A stretch of DNA of 59,208 bases from contig NZ_ABVL01000033.1 of NCBI RefSeq assembly GCF_000173075.1, positions 1 to 59,208 of the forward strand, given 5' to 3'. Every line of letters starts with the position of its first letter. Within the stretch, counting starts at the first letter, position 1. The notes beneath the pieces were generated by a model, which worked only from the letters and a program-made list of their open reading frames with translations, had not been told where the DNA came from and made no database searches. This document shows, piece after piece, positions 32,907 to 40,860 of the stretch. The DNA is from Chthoniobacter flavus Ellin428. Lineage in GTDB: Bacteria; Verrucomicrobiota; Verrucomicrobiia; Chthoniobacterales; Chthoniobacteraceae. The position numbers and the translations under genes were made by a program.

Positions 32907-33779
32907 ATGCGCCTCCCGCTCTTCCTCCTCGCCCTCGCCACCGCCCTTTCGCTCCACGCCGAACCGCTCGCGCCCATTCCGCTCTGGCCGAATGCGGCCC
33001 CGGGCGCACTGGGCGACAAGGATGACGACATACCGACGCTCACCGCCTTCCTCCCCTCCCCGGACAAGGCGACCGGCGCGGCGATCGTCATCTGCCCTGG
33101 CGGCGGCTACGGCGGTCTCGCGCCGCATGAGGGCAAGGGCTACGCCGAGTGGCTGGCGGAAAATGGCATCGCCGGGCTCGTCTTGAAATATCGCCTCGGC
33201 TCGCACGGGTATCGCCATCCGGCGATGCTCAACGACGCCGCGCGCGCCGTGCGCCTCGCGCGTTCCAAGGCGGGCGAATGGCACATCGACGTCAAGCGCG
33301 TGGGCATCATGGGCTCGAGCGCCGGCGGCCACCTCGCCTCCACCCTGCTCACCCACTTCGACGCCGGCAAAACGGATGACGCCGATCCCATCGAGCGCTT
33401 CAGTTCGCGGCCGGACATCGGCATCCTCTGCTACCCGGTCATCACCATGGGACCGTTCACCCACGGCGGCTCGAAAAAGAATCTGCTCGGCGACAACCCG
33501 CCGCAGGAACTCGTCGACCTGCTTTCCAACGAGAAACACGTCACCAAGGACACACCGCCGACGTTCCTCTTCCACACTTACGAAGACAACGCGGTGAAAG
33601 TCGAAAACTCGCTGATGTTCGCCAAGGCCCTGCACGATGCCGGCGTCCCCTTCGATCTGCACATCTACCAAAAAGGCGCCCACGGCATGGGTCTCGGCGG
33701 CGGCCACGCCGGCGGCCCGCACCACCCGTGGGTCGCGGATTGCCTCTACTGGCTGAAAGTCCAGGGCTTCGCGAAGTAA
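32907..33779 (+). CDS. Secreted alpha/beta hydrolase (acetyl-esterase-like, BD-FAE/DLH type)
   Basis: 290 residues with a signal peptide (MRLPLFLLALATALSLHAEP). The oxyanion region is CPGGGYGGLAPHEGKGYAEW, the nucleophile elbow is GSSAGGH with Ser138, the acid is probably the Asp in HTYEDNAVKVEN and the histidine is in KGAHGMGLGGGH. Fold and motifs match esterases that remove acetyl or feruloyl groups from plant polysaccharides. It forms a same-strand series with the PmoA/DUF6807 and Gfo/Idh/MocA genes; the 138-bp gap holds a repeat hairpin. Confidence 0.9.
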   Translation: MRLPLFLLALATALSLHAEPLAPIPLWPNAAPGALGDKDDDIPTLTAFLPSPDKATGAAIVICPGGGYGGLAPHEGKGYAEWLAENGIAGLVLKYRLGSHGYRHPAMLNDAARAVRLARSKAGEWHIDVKRVGIMGSSAGGHLASTLLTHFDAGKTDDADPIERFSSRPDIGILCYPVITMGPFTHGGSKKNLLGDNPPQELVDLLSNEKHVTKDTPPTFLFHTYEDNAVKVENSLMFAKALHDAGVPFDLHIYQKGAHGMGLGGGHAGGPHHPWVADCLYWLKVQGFAK

Positions 33780-33889
33780 CGAAATCCCAGAGAACCATCA
33801 CCGGCCTGCCGCTCCCGCGGAGACCACTTAAACCGCCCTCCTCGCGGTCATCGGGGGAAAGCGGTTTATTTATTTCACAGTCTCCAAGA

Positions 33890-34044
33890 CTAAGCATCAC
33901 CCACATCTCAAAAAGACTGCGGATGGGGCCCGCGAATCACGCAGATAACGCGAATGAGGAGGATTTTATTCGCGTGATTTGCGTGATTCGCAGGCACTTC
34001 TTCTCTCCGCGGGACCTCCAAAAAAGATGTGGGTAATGGTTAGG
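33890..34044. mobile_element. 155-bp palindromic MITE-like repeat, copy 2
   Basis: Almost identical to 516-669: three substitutions and one extra A in the poly-A run near the right end. Ends are ctaagcatcacccacatct and agatgtgggtaatggttag. The surroundings of the two copies are unrelated, so the element has moved or been copied. I see no unambiguous short target duplication. Confidence 0.78.
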
Positions 34045-34260
34045 TCTCCAAGAAGGTGTACCGAGATTCAATCTGAGCGGAGAAAGGACCACGGATTGCG
34101 GGCATGGATTACAGAAATCCGCGTCGGCTCGTCTCATCCGTGAACCGAGCGGAGCGAGATAGCCGACCGAAGGTCGCCCGAAGGGCAGCGCCGGAGGGCG
34201 CTGGCAAATCCGCGTAATCCGTGGTCGAAAACTCCTTTTGTCCGACTTTCGGTACACGCT
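34045..34260. repeat. Gene-free palindrome of CCACGGATT-type units
   Basis: Left arm accacggattgcgggcatgg with attacagaaatccgcg, right arm aaatccgcgtaatccgtggt. The turn holds gagcggagcgagatagccga and gcgccggagggcgct. This is another member of the class of intergenic hairpins built from degenerate short units. 33780-33889 holds nothing I recognise. Confidence 0.65.
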
Positions 34261-34267
34261 CTAAAAC

Positions 34268-34298
34268 AAAAGGGCGTCCGGAAGACCGGACGCCCTTT
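34268..34298 (-). terminator. Rho-independent terminator of the small secreted protein gene
   Basis: A perfect 13-bp stem, aaagggcgtccgg and ccggacgcccttt, around the loop aaga. On the minus strand it is followed by TTTTGTTTTAG. It lies 29 bp downstream of the stop of the gene at 34327-34638. Confidence 0.88.
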
Positions 34299-34326
34299 GT
34301 GTGAGTCTTTAAAGACGAAAACTAGC

Positions 34327-34638
34327 TTACTTGATCGCGTAGCTGGTGATCGTGATGGTCTTCTTGCCATCCTTCTCGGAAACCGTGCCTTCGACCGTGG
34401 CTTCCTTGCCGCCCTTGCAGATTTCCTTGTGGAGAGCCTTGGCCTTGTCGTTCGGCTCGGAGAGGTAGGTTACTTCCTTGCCGTCGGCGCCTTTCACGAC
34501 CACAGCGGCCTGGCACTTGTCGGCGATCCCGAGATCGCATTTGGCGCAGGTGGCTTTGCCTTCGAGTTTGGTGTCAGCCGCGAAGACCACGGAAGTGGCC
34601 GCGACGAGAATTGTGCTGAGGAGTGCGAGTTTTTTCAT
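34327..34638 (-). CDS. Small secreted Cys-containing protein
   Basis: 103 residues from ATG 34638, followed by a signal peptide (MKKLALLSTILVAATSVVFA). The mature 83-residue protein begins DTKLEGKATCAKCDLGIADK and has cysteines at 31, 34 and 42, then a small beta-rich region ending TVEGTVSEKDGKKTITITSY. It resembles small periplasmic proteins common in PVC genomes (DUF6370-like), possibly binding metal through the CxxC; I am not sure of the family. It has its own strong terminator, so it is probably well expressed. Confidence 0.8.
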   Translation of the reverse strand: MKKLALLSTILVAATSVVFAADTKLEGKATCAKCDLGIADKCQAAVVVKGADGKEVTYLSEPNDKAKALHKEICKGGKEATVEGTVSEKDGKKTITITSYAIK

Positions 34639-34804
34639 TTGGATGGTGTGGGATGAACGACACCCCATAACGCGGGGTGCTTAGGGAATACGATACAGCA
34701 TAGGCGGGCGGTCTTAGGAAAGAAACGCGAAAACCACAGTCGCCTCACTTACGCGATAGCGTAGGATTCCGCTACAGGGATGAGGGTTTCTACGGAAGGA
34801 TTAA

Positions 34805-35056
34805 CAATCGCCGGTCAGCAGCACCTTCCTGAACCAGGGCGCAGCGGGTCCGAACCTGCCAAACTTCGGCACGTTCAACGTGGGCGGCCAGGAATTCGCG
34901 ATCAGCTACCAGGCAAGCTTCTCCGGCGGAACATTCGAGGGCGGCAACGACGTGGCCATCATGGCCATTCCAGAACCGAACTCGCTCTCGATGCTCGCAG
35001 GCAGTCTCGGCGTGGCCCTCGGCCTCCAGCGCATCCGCCGCCGGCGGAGCTCATAG
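34805..35056 (+). pseudogene. PEP-CTERM protein C-terminal remnant
   Basis: A start-less frame of 83 codons, bounded by an in-frame TAA at 34802-34804. It reads ...NFGTFNVGGQEFAISYQASF then IPEPNSLSMLAGSLGVALGL, QRIRRRRSS and stop. That is a full PEP-CTERM sorting tail preceded by beta-strands like the end of an autotransporter-type repeat protein. The N-terminal body is gone. Such tails normally direct surface or matrix proteins to an exosortase. Confidence 0.75.
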
Positions 35057-35104
35057 AAGACCATCCGTAAGAGACGGTAAAATAAATAGCCGCTTCCCCC
35101 CCGC

Positions 35105-35259
35105 GTGTCATTCTGAGCGGAGCGCTCCGGTGGTAAGGTGGCGGGGCGCGGAGTCGAAGAACCCCGTCGCTTCCACCAGCGATTGTTTCTGGTAAAGCGA
35201 CGGGGTTCTTCGACTCCGTTCCAGTCGTTCCACTCCTTCCACTCCGCTCAGAATGACAC
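35105..35259. repeat. Perfect-ended inverted repeat (GTGTCATTCTGAGCGGAG)
   Basis: The outer arms gtgtcattctgagcggag and ctccgctcagaatgacac are perfect complements. An inner pair, ggagtcgaagaaccccgtcg and cgacggggttcttcgactcc, is also perfect. Repeats with tcattctgagcggag are widespread in soil bacteria from several phyla. 35260-35393 has nothing further that I recognise. Confidence 0.88.
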
Positions 35260-35393
35260 GCAGGGAGGGGACGCGAGTTATTTCACAGCCAATCTAAAGA
35301 TTGGCCGCCAGACTCAGCCACTGACGCAGGACTCCATTGCGTCCTGTTTCAAGAGCAGCGTCCCAGTCCATCTAGGGCGCTTTTCTTTTTAGC

Positions 35394-35546
35394 TCATGCC
35401 GCTGACCCACTCGAATCACCCTCGGCGGGTTTTTCCGCAGAAGGGTTGTTGGCCTTATCTAGTTTGCGAAGTCGCTTTTCCTCCTTTTTGGATTTCTTTT
35501 CCATGTCCCTTTTGCGCTTTTCGAACTGGTAATTTGGTTTTGGCAT
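35394..35546 (-). CDS. Small basic conserved hypothetical protein
   Basis: 50 residues from ATG 35546 (MPKPNYQFEKRKRDMEKKSK, then KEEKRLRKLDKANNPSAEKP). The N-terminal PNYQFEKRKR block followed by a Lys/Glu helix is a pattern I have seen in many short conserved bacterial proteins, so I take it as real despite its size. No function known. It overlaps, in a different frame, the 3' end of the 182-codon frame upstream. Confidence 0.7.
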   Translation of the reverse strand: MPKPNYQFEKRKRDMEKKSKKEEKRLRKLDKANNPSAEKPAEGDSSGSAA

Positions 35547-36003
35547 TTTTCGCTTTGGTTGTTGTTGTTTTGGAAGACTCCGCCTTCGAGACAATGGGAG
35601 GCCGACTCTGAATCCCTGAAGGACGTTCCGGGTTCACTTCGGTGGCGGATTTGATGAAGGCCTTCAACGCCGAGGTAATCCCAGTGTATTCCTTGCCGAT
35701 CTTCTGAACAATCCCCGCCTGCACCATTTTTTGCAGCTTTTCGTAGGTCCGCAGTCGCAGCATTTCATCTCCCCCGCCCGCGGCATTTTGAGACCGAAGG
35801 GATGCGTGAACGATCAAAAAGAGCGGTTTAAACTCGTACGGCGCCTTTTGGCTTAGCACCTTGGCAATCTCCAGACCAATCCGGTCCGGACCCCGACGTG
35901 AGAAGGTGAAATGTGCTTTGATGGCCCCAGAGTAGCCCGGGTTGTGGAAAAGTCGAGTCCCGGCGTGCGTTGCTCCAACCGGCACATTCCCTCGGTGCTT
36001 CAT
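35455..36003 (-). CDS. Hypothetical protein
   Basis: 182 residues, starting MKHRGNVPVGATHAGTRLFH. The middle part (SLRSQNAAGGGDEMLRLRTY, then EKLQKMVQAGIVQKIGKEYT) looks like a compact helical domain of winged-helix type, which is only an impression. The last about 60 residues are Lys/Thr/Ser-rich and overlap the preceding small gene in another frame. Start and end are both uncertain. The 180 bp upstream (36004-36182) hold nothing distinct. Confidence 0.45.
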   Translation of the reverse strand: MKHRGNVPVGATHAGTRLFHNPGYSGAIKAHFTFSRRGPDRIGLEIAKVLSQKAPYEFKPLFLIVHASLRSQNAAGGGDEMLRLRTYEKLQKMVQAGIVQKIGKEYTGITSALKAFIKSATEVNPERPSGIQSRPPIVSKAESSKTTTTKAKNAKTKLPVRKAQKGHGKEIQKGGKATSQTR

Positions 36004-36182
36004 GAATGGAGAGCGCCAAAGATTCGCGCGGCTTCTTCGCGTTTGCCCAGCTGGGAGCTCACCTCCATCCCAGCGAACTCACACGATCGTTCGCGAAAAA
36101 AGGGTTGCCTTTTGTCGGCCCCATTGCGGCCGCGACGTTGCCGCCATCGCCTTTGCTGGTAGAGCAAAGCAACCGGCGGTGG

Positions 36183-37280
36183 TTATTTTCCCTCGCTCTT
36201 GTCCCACCCGCGCTTCTTGATCGTGGATGGGTTGGTGTATTCCGCGACGATCTGCCCATCCTTGAGCACTTTCACCCAAACGCCGACGATGCTGTCCTCC
36301 ACTTTGCGACGACCACCGTTGACATAGCCGCCATATTTCGAGTTCTGGATTTGTCTCGATATTTCGAACTCGCTGGAGGTCACCACTTGCGTCGGATCCT
36401 TCCGATTCATCTGCCCGGTTTTGCCCGATCCGGTAATTCGCTCGATCGGATTATCGTCTCTCTGGGACCCCAATTTCTGTCGTTCGACGAAAACGAGGTA
36501 CTGCACATCGAGCGGCGGGACCTCGACAAACTCCCGGCTCTGGACGGTGATCGCATAGGTGTATTTTTCGGTGACCTTCTCGTCCTCTCCGCGGTTCCCC
36601 GCGGCAGAGTCCTTGGCGACATTGGTGCGCTTCCGATCGACGGAGACGTCAATTTTCAGCCTGGCGGCCTCCCCGGGAGGCAGGGTCACGGCCGGCGTCA
36701 CCGGGGCCTGTGGGGCCTGTGAGGCCGCTGCGACGGGAGCGGTCGGAAGCACTGAGCCATTGGCGCGAAACGCCGCCAGCGCGCGCTGCATCAGGTCCGT
36801 GGAAGCGACACGAATGGTATACCGCGCATTCTGGTATTCGATTTCTACTTGCTCGGCACCGAGGCGGAGGACTCGCAGCGCCGTGCCCACGGGGACTTTC
36901 GCCTCGCCTACGTTTCGGCCATTGAGAATCACCGGCAGGGTAACCGGTTGAACGAGCAGGACCTGCTGCGGCCAAAGCGCCGGCGTGCGGACCACCATCG
37001 TGATATCGAGAGGAGGTGGCGTCGGGACTGGAGTGGGCGGCGGTGTCGCGACCACCACCACGGGAGGCGGTGTCGGAGTCGCCTTGACCACGACGGGTTC
37101 GGGAGTGGCCGGCGGCGGGGTCGCGGGCGCCGGTGTTGGGGCGACCACAACTTTCGGCGGCGGGGTCGGCGAGGCGAACTTCTGCCAGGCCAGGTAGCCC
37201 ACGATCGCCAGCATCAACAACAAGACCACGACCCACGTGGTTGTTCCACCTTCGGACCTCCTCATTCCATTCATTCTCAT
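36183..37280 (-). CDS. Membrane-anchored protein with proline-rich linker, hypothetical
   Basis: 365 residues. A single transmembrane helix lies near the N-terminus (TTTWVVVLLLMLAIVGYLAW, residues 13-32). Residues about 38-92 are a Pro/Thr/Val linker (APTPAPATPPPATPEP). After that come two soluble regions: an SH3-like segment with LPVILNGRNVGEAKVPVGTA, and a C-terminal beta domain ending VEDSIVGVWVKVLKDGQIVA. It probably projects into the periplasm. The same linker style and a C-terminal domain with similar composition occur in the protein at 43836-44993. A perfect inverted repeat lies just before the start. Confidence 0.72.
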   Translation of the reverse strand: MRMNGMRRSEGGTTTWVVVLLLMLAIVGYLAWQKFASPTPPPKVVVAPTPAPATPPPATPEPVVVKATPTPPPVVVVATPPPTPVPTPPPLDITMVVRTPALWPQQVLLVQPVTLPVILNGRNVGEAKVPVGTALRVLRLGAEQVEIEYQNARYTIRVASTDLMQRALAAFRANGSVLPTAPVAAASQAPQAPVTPAVTLPPGEAARLKIDVSVDRKRTNVAKDSAAGNRGEDEKVTEKYTYAITVQSREFVEVPPLDVQYLVFVERQKLGSQRDDNPIERITGSGKTGQMNRKDPTQVVTSSEFEISRQIQNSKYGGYVNGGRRKVEDSIVGVWVKVLKDGQIVAEYTNPSTIKKRGWDKSEGK

Positions 37281-37297
37281 GGGTAACGCTGTTACCC
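37281..37297. promoter_or_regulatory. Perfect inverted repeat GGGTAAC-GCT-GTTACCC
   Basis: A 7-3-7 palindrome immediately upstream of the ATG of the gene at 36183-37280. Position and symmetry suit a repressor operator or a short leader hairpin that could occlude the start. No regulator can be assigned. Confidence 0.5.
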
Positions 37298-37369
37298 GTT
37301 AACACGTAGTCGCGCAAGGCAAAAGCGGCATCACCTTGGGCGTGACCGACACCCGGCATCAACGCCGCG

Positions 37370-37585
37370 GTGAGCGGCGAGGAGTCCGCACGAATTACCA
37401 TTCCACCCAATCACGACATCCCGGCTCCTGGTTGGGTCATGGAATGCCGCTACCTGTATGCTCGCCGCGAATCCGGCTCCATCTTCCAGCCGGTGTTCCG
37501 CGGGATGCGCGAGGATATTTCGAGCGAGGAATGCACCGTGGCTCAGTTCAAGTATAAAGCCGGGCCCAGCGAGGTAGCGGCCTGA
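37370..37585 (+). CDS. Possible small hypothetical protein
   Basis: 71 residues if started at the GTG at 37370; a stretch WVMECRYLYARRESGSIFQP then VFRGMREDISSEECTVAQFK has the look of real protein, but there is no signal peptide, family match or clear ribosome site. It may begin elsewhere or be a chance frame. The surrounding gap 37298-37656 holds no other candidate. Confidence 0.4.
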   Translation: MSGEESARITIPPNHDIPAPGWVMECRYLYARRESGSIFQPVFRGMREDISSEECTVAQFKYKAGPSEVAA

Positions 37586-37656
37586 GTCGGTGGACGGCCA
37601 CTGGTTCACGCTTGAGGACCGCCTGCGACGATCGTATGGATTCCGTAACTCCCGCC

Positions 37657-38025
37657 ATGAACAGCCGCTCCATCATCATCATTCTTTTCAGCGCACTGAC
37701 ACTCTCTCCCGTGATCGCCGGTATGAAGCGTGATGGCGGCAACAGTGAGAAGAAAACCTCCACGGCCCAGCCTTCCAATGAATCGGAAAAGGCGTTGCTG
37801 GACCGGCTCGTCTCCGAATTGAAGCGCAGTTCCCGCTCGTTCATCTATCTGCGTTCAGTCGGCTTCAATCTTAGTGACGAAGAGTTTGATCAGCTAATTG
37901 CCCGGAACAACCGCATCCTGCGCCCTACTCGCATTGTGCGTCGCGATAAGGATGGCACTCGTCACATCCCCGGCTGGCCTGGCGTGAGACTCACCCCTGA
38001 ATATCGGGATCAGCAGGGGCGATAA
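37657..38025 (+). CDS. Small secreted hypothetical protein
   Basis: 122 residues from ATG 37657, chosen because a signal peptide follows (MNSRSIIIILFSALTLSPVI, then AG); upstream ATGs at 37612 and 37636 would bury it. The mature protein is charged: SEKALLDRLVSELKRSSRSF, then a helical piece NLSDEEFDQLIARNNRIL and a basic C-terminus. Not recognised. It ends just before a convergent truncated gene. Confidence 0.6.
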   Translation: MNSRSIIIILFSALTLSPVIAGMKRDGGNSEKKTSTAQPSNESEKALLDRLVSELKRSSRSFIYLRSVGFNLSDEEFDQLIARNNRILRPTRIVRRDKDGTRHIPGWPGVRLTPEYRDQQGR

Positions 38026-38063
38026 GATTGCCACCTCATCGCGGACGCCACGAACGGCATTTC

Positions 38064-38357
38064 TCAAGTGCGGTCAGGAAATTGTGCGTGGCCACCTTCT
38101 ATTGCGTGAGTGCCGACCTGCTTTAGCGTATCGAGGTCGAAGGCCAGAACCTCCCCGCCACGCGGCACATAGAGGCGACGTCCATCACTGTCGGCGTAAA
38201 CGTAGTCGATCCTACCGGTGCCCATCCACTGCACGGAGTTGACGATTTTATACGGGACGGGCGAGGCGCTTTCGGCGGTGCTGTAGGTCGCCAGAAGCTC
38301 GATGCCAGCTAAAAACAGGATGGACGAGATGCGTGAGGAACGGTGGCGTGAGTTCAT
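38064..38357 (-). pseudogene. Truncated YncE-like beta-propeller protein, N-terminal part only
   Basis: From ATG 38357 the frame gives a signal peptide (RISSILFLAGIELLATYSTA) and then one propeller blade: IDYVYADSDGRRLYVPRGGE with VLAFDLDTLKQVG. This is how YncE-family beta-propeller proteins start. The family normally has about 330 residues; this frame stops after 97, and no further blades occur downstream. It appears to be cut off rather than a complete gene. Confidence 0.65.
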
Positions 38358-38391
38358 GGGAGCTGGCCTGGGGGTGGCGGGGCGGAACGGG

Positions 38392-38787
38392 CTAGAGAAG
38401 CTGCGCCAGCGTTGCCTCGTGAACCAAATGAATCTGCTTCGCTTGGCCAGCTTCACGAAGCACCATAACCCTGCCATTATCTGAAAGTTGACCGGAGAAG
38501 ATTTTGGCTGACTGGTCCTGGCGGATGGAAAAGTCACGGGTCTCCAAGTTGAGCTGGCCAACGAAAGCAGAAACCACCGGCAGTGCTGAACCCAGGGATA
38601 GTTCCACGAGACCCTGAATATCGGCAAGGACCGGACTCTGCTGCTGAATTGTCTGGATCACGAGGGAGAGAAGCGGTCCTTTTCCCGAGGGCGGTTGCGC
38701 CTCAATAAACCGGGATTTGAGGAAGGAATACCAAGGCGTCCCGGGCTCATTCGGGATCATCGCGGCACGTTGATGAGGTTGAAGCAT
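38392..38787 (-). CDS. Hypothetical protein
   Basis: 131 residues, starting MLQPHQRAAMIPNEPGTPWY. No signal peptide or membrane helix. It has a helical middle (LLSLVIQTIQQQSPVLADIQ) and a beta-rich C-terminal half (KIFSGQLSDNGRVMVLREAG). I do not recognise it. It lies 34 bp before the truncated propeller gene on the same strand, so both were probably one transcript. Confidence 0.5.
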   Translation of the reverse strand: MLQPHQRAAMIPNEPGTPWYSFLKSRFIEAQPPSGKGPLLSLVIQTIQQQSPVLADIQGLVELSLGSALPVVSAFVGQLNLETRDFSIRQDQSAKIFSGQLSDNGRVMVLREAGQAKQIHLVHEATLAQLL

Positions 38788-38889
38788 GAGGAATACTATC
38801 AGGTGCCGGGAGACGGCCTACCGGTCTGGGATGATCTGGTTATTACCTGGCGCGCGCTTGCGGCGAGCGCGGCGAGGGAACGAAGCGCT

Positions 38890-39750
38890 TTAGCATTGCG
38901 CTTGCCGATAGCGCATCGGGGATTGACCGAATCGTTTCTGGAAGATGCGGCTAAAATAGAAGGGGCAGGCAAAGCCGCACTGGGCGGCGATTTGGGTGAT
39001 GGGGTGGGCCGTTTGCCCGAGCAGACGCCGGGAGAGTTGCAAGCGGCGCTCATTGAGCCAAGCCATCGGAGGCTGGCCGGTTTCTGATTTGAAGACACGG
39101 CCAAAATAAACGGGCTGCATGCCCACACTCGCAGCCCATTGTTCCAGCATGATGACCTCGCTGAGACGTTCGCTGGCCCAGCGCTGGGAGTGGAGGACGC
39201 GATCCAGCGCAGTCCGTCCCCGCATGGCTTCGCCGCCGCCGAGGAGCGGAGCACGCAAACCCGCGAGGATACTGCCAAGCCATTGCAGGACCGCTCCGCT
39301 GGCCCGCAGGGCGCCGCCAGGCCGGCCGCTTTCCTCGAGGGCGGCCATCACTTTTTCAAACTCCTCGCCGTAAGCTTTCGGCTCTTTCCAGCGAACGCGC
39401 CGGGGCAACTTGCGCTGGAGCAGCACGTTTGGCTCATCTCCCTGGCCGAGCGAAAGACAGGCACTGAGGCTGGTGACCGGCTTCGTGCGATCATGACGGA
39501 ATTCAAACTCGTCGCCGCCGCGCACGATGAGCAAATCACCCTGCCGCAGTTCCAGCGCGGAGCCGTTCAACTCGCAGGAGCACGCGGATTTCTCGACAAA
39601 GAAAAACGCCACCATGTGGGGGGTGAGGCGCACGCGGTCGATGCGCCAGTCCGCGTAGCCGGCAAAGCGGCCGAACCAGTGGACTTGAATGCTGAAATTG
39701 TCATCCAACAGCAGCGGCCAGTCATGGTGATGGGGTGGATTTCGGCTCAA
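38890..39750 (-). CDS. AraC family transcriptional regulator
   Basis: 286 residues. The N-terminal half is a cupin-like sensor domain (ELRQGDLLIVRGGDEFEFRH). The C-terminal half has the two helix-turn-helix motifs of AraC proteins: LEQWAASVGMQPVYFGRVFK and ITQIAAQCGFACPFYFSRIF, ending QKRFGQSPMRYR. It is divergent from the epimerase-aldolase-lyase genes with 78 bp between starts, so it most likely activates them in response to a sugar or uronate. Confidence 0.92.
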   Translation of the reverse strand: MSRNPPHHHDWPLLLDDNFSIQVHWFGRFAGYADWRIDRVRLTPHMVAFFFVEKSACSCELNGSALELRQGDLLIVRGGDEFEFRHDRTKPVTSLSACLSLGQGDEPNVLLQRKLPRRVRWKEPKAYGEEFEKVMAALEESGRPGGALRASGAVLQWLGSILAGLRAPLLGGGEAMRGRTALDRVLHSQRWASERLSEVIMLEQWAASVGMQPVYFGRVFKSETGQPPMAWLNERRLQLSRRLLGQTAHPITQIAAQCGFACPFYFSRIFQKRFGQSPMRYRQAQC

Positions 39751-39828
39751 GGGGGTGTTTGAAATAATCCAGAAAAATGCGGCGCCTTGTCCATGTCATT
39801 TACCAACGGGGTCTCGTAATTTTGGGAA

Positions 39829-40860
39829 TTGATGAATCCCCCGGAAACGATCGATGAACTCGAAGAACGGCTCAGTCGCCCGACCGCCGGTGTGCGGGAT
39901 GCACTGCAGGCGGTTCCTGGGGATTTCCTGATCCTCGGTGCGAGCGGAAAAATGGGACCGACGCTCGCCCGCATGGTACGCCGGGGGCTGGACGAGATGG
40001 GACACACGCAGCGTCGCGTCGTCGCGGTGTCGCGTTTTTCGTCGGCCGGTGCGGTGGAGAGCCTGGAACAGCATGGCCTGGAAACCATCGCGTGTGATCT
40101 TCTGAAACGCGATGAGGTGGATGCACTGCCGGATGCGCCGAACATCATTTTCATGGTCGGGCAGAAATTTGGCACTGGGGACGCGCCGGAACGCACCTGG
40201 GCGATGAACACCATCGTGCCCGCGCTCGTGGTGGAGCGATTTTCGAAGTCACGCATCGTCGTCTTTTCCAGCGGTTGTGTGTATCCGCTGATGCCAGTCA
40301 GCGGACGAGGCGCGCGCGAGGACGATCCGCTCACCCCTCCGGGAGAGTACGCGAACTCCTGCGTCGGTCGCGAGCGGGTGTTCGAGCACTTCGCGAAGCT
40401 GCACGGCACGCATCTCCTCCTATTCCGACTGTGCTACGCGATCGACCTGCGCTACGGCGTGTTGATCGATGTAGCCCAAAAGGTGGCCACCGGCCAGCCG
40501 GTGGATGTCACGATGGGTTTCACGCAGGTGATCTGGCAGGGCGATGCCAATGCCCGCGCGATCCAATGCCTCGCGCACACGGCCTCGCCGCCGATGGCGC
40601 TGAACGTCACGGGCCCGGAGCGTATTTCCATTCGCGAGCTGGCGCAGCGATTTGGAGAAAGACTCGGACGGACGGTAACGATCACGGGCGAGGAAAGTCC
40701 CACGGCGTGGCTTTGGGACGTCCAGCGCTCCGATGAGCTGTTCGGCCCTCCAGCGGTCTCGTTGGACGAGATGATCGACGCGACGGCTCATTGGCTGAAG
40801 TCGGGCGGCCAGACGATTGGCAAGCCCACTCATTTCGAGGTTCGCGATGGACGGTTTTGA
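39829..40860 (+). CDS. NAD-dependent epimerase/dehydratase family protein
   Basis: 343 residues; an ATG follows one codon later as an alternative start. An extended SDR Rossmann domain is clear: ILGASGKMGPTLARM (residues 35-49) replaces the usual GxxGxxG as GASGKMG, and VVFSSGCVYPLMPVSG is the strand with the catalytic Ser. At the usual YxxxK site the sequence reads EYANSCVGRERVF, so the lysine is not in place. It may be a uronate- or sugar-specific dehydrogenase using an altered site. First of three overlapping or closely spaced genes; its end overlaps the next start by 14 bp. Confidence 0.85.
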   Translation: MMNPPETIDELEERLSRPTAGVRDALQAVPGDFLILGASGKMGPTLARMVRRGLDEMGHTQRRVVAVSRFSSAGAVESLEQHGLETIACDLLKRDEVDALPDAPNIIFMVGQKFGTGDAPERTWAMNTIVPALVVERFSKSRIVVFSSGCVYPLMPVSGRGAREDDPLTPPGEYANSCVGRERVFEHFAKLHGTHLLLFRLCYAIDLRYGVLIDVAQKVATGQPVDVTMGFTQVIWQGDANARAIQCLAHTASPPMALNVTGPERISIRELAQRFGERLGRTVTITGEESPTAWLWDVQRSDELFGPPAVSLDEMIDATAHWLKSGGQTIGKPTHFEVRDGRF

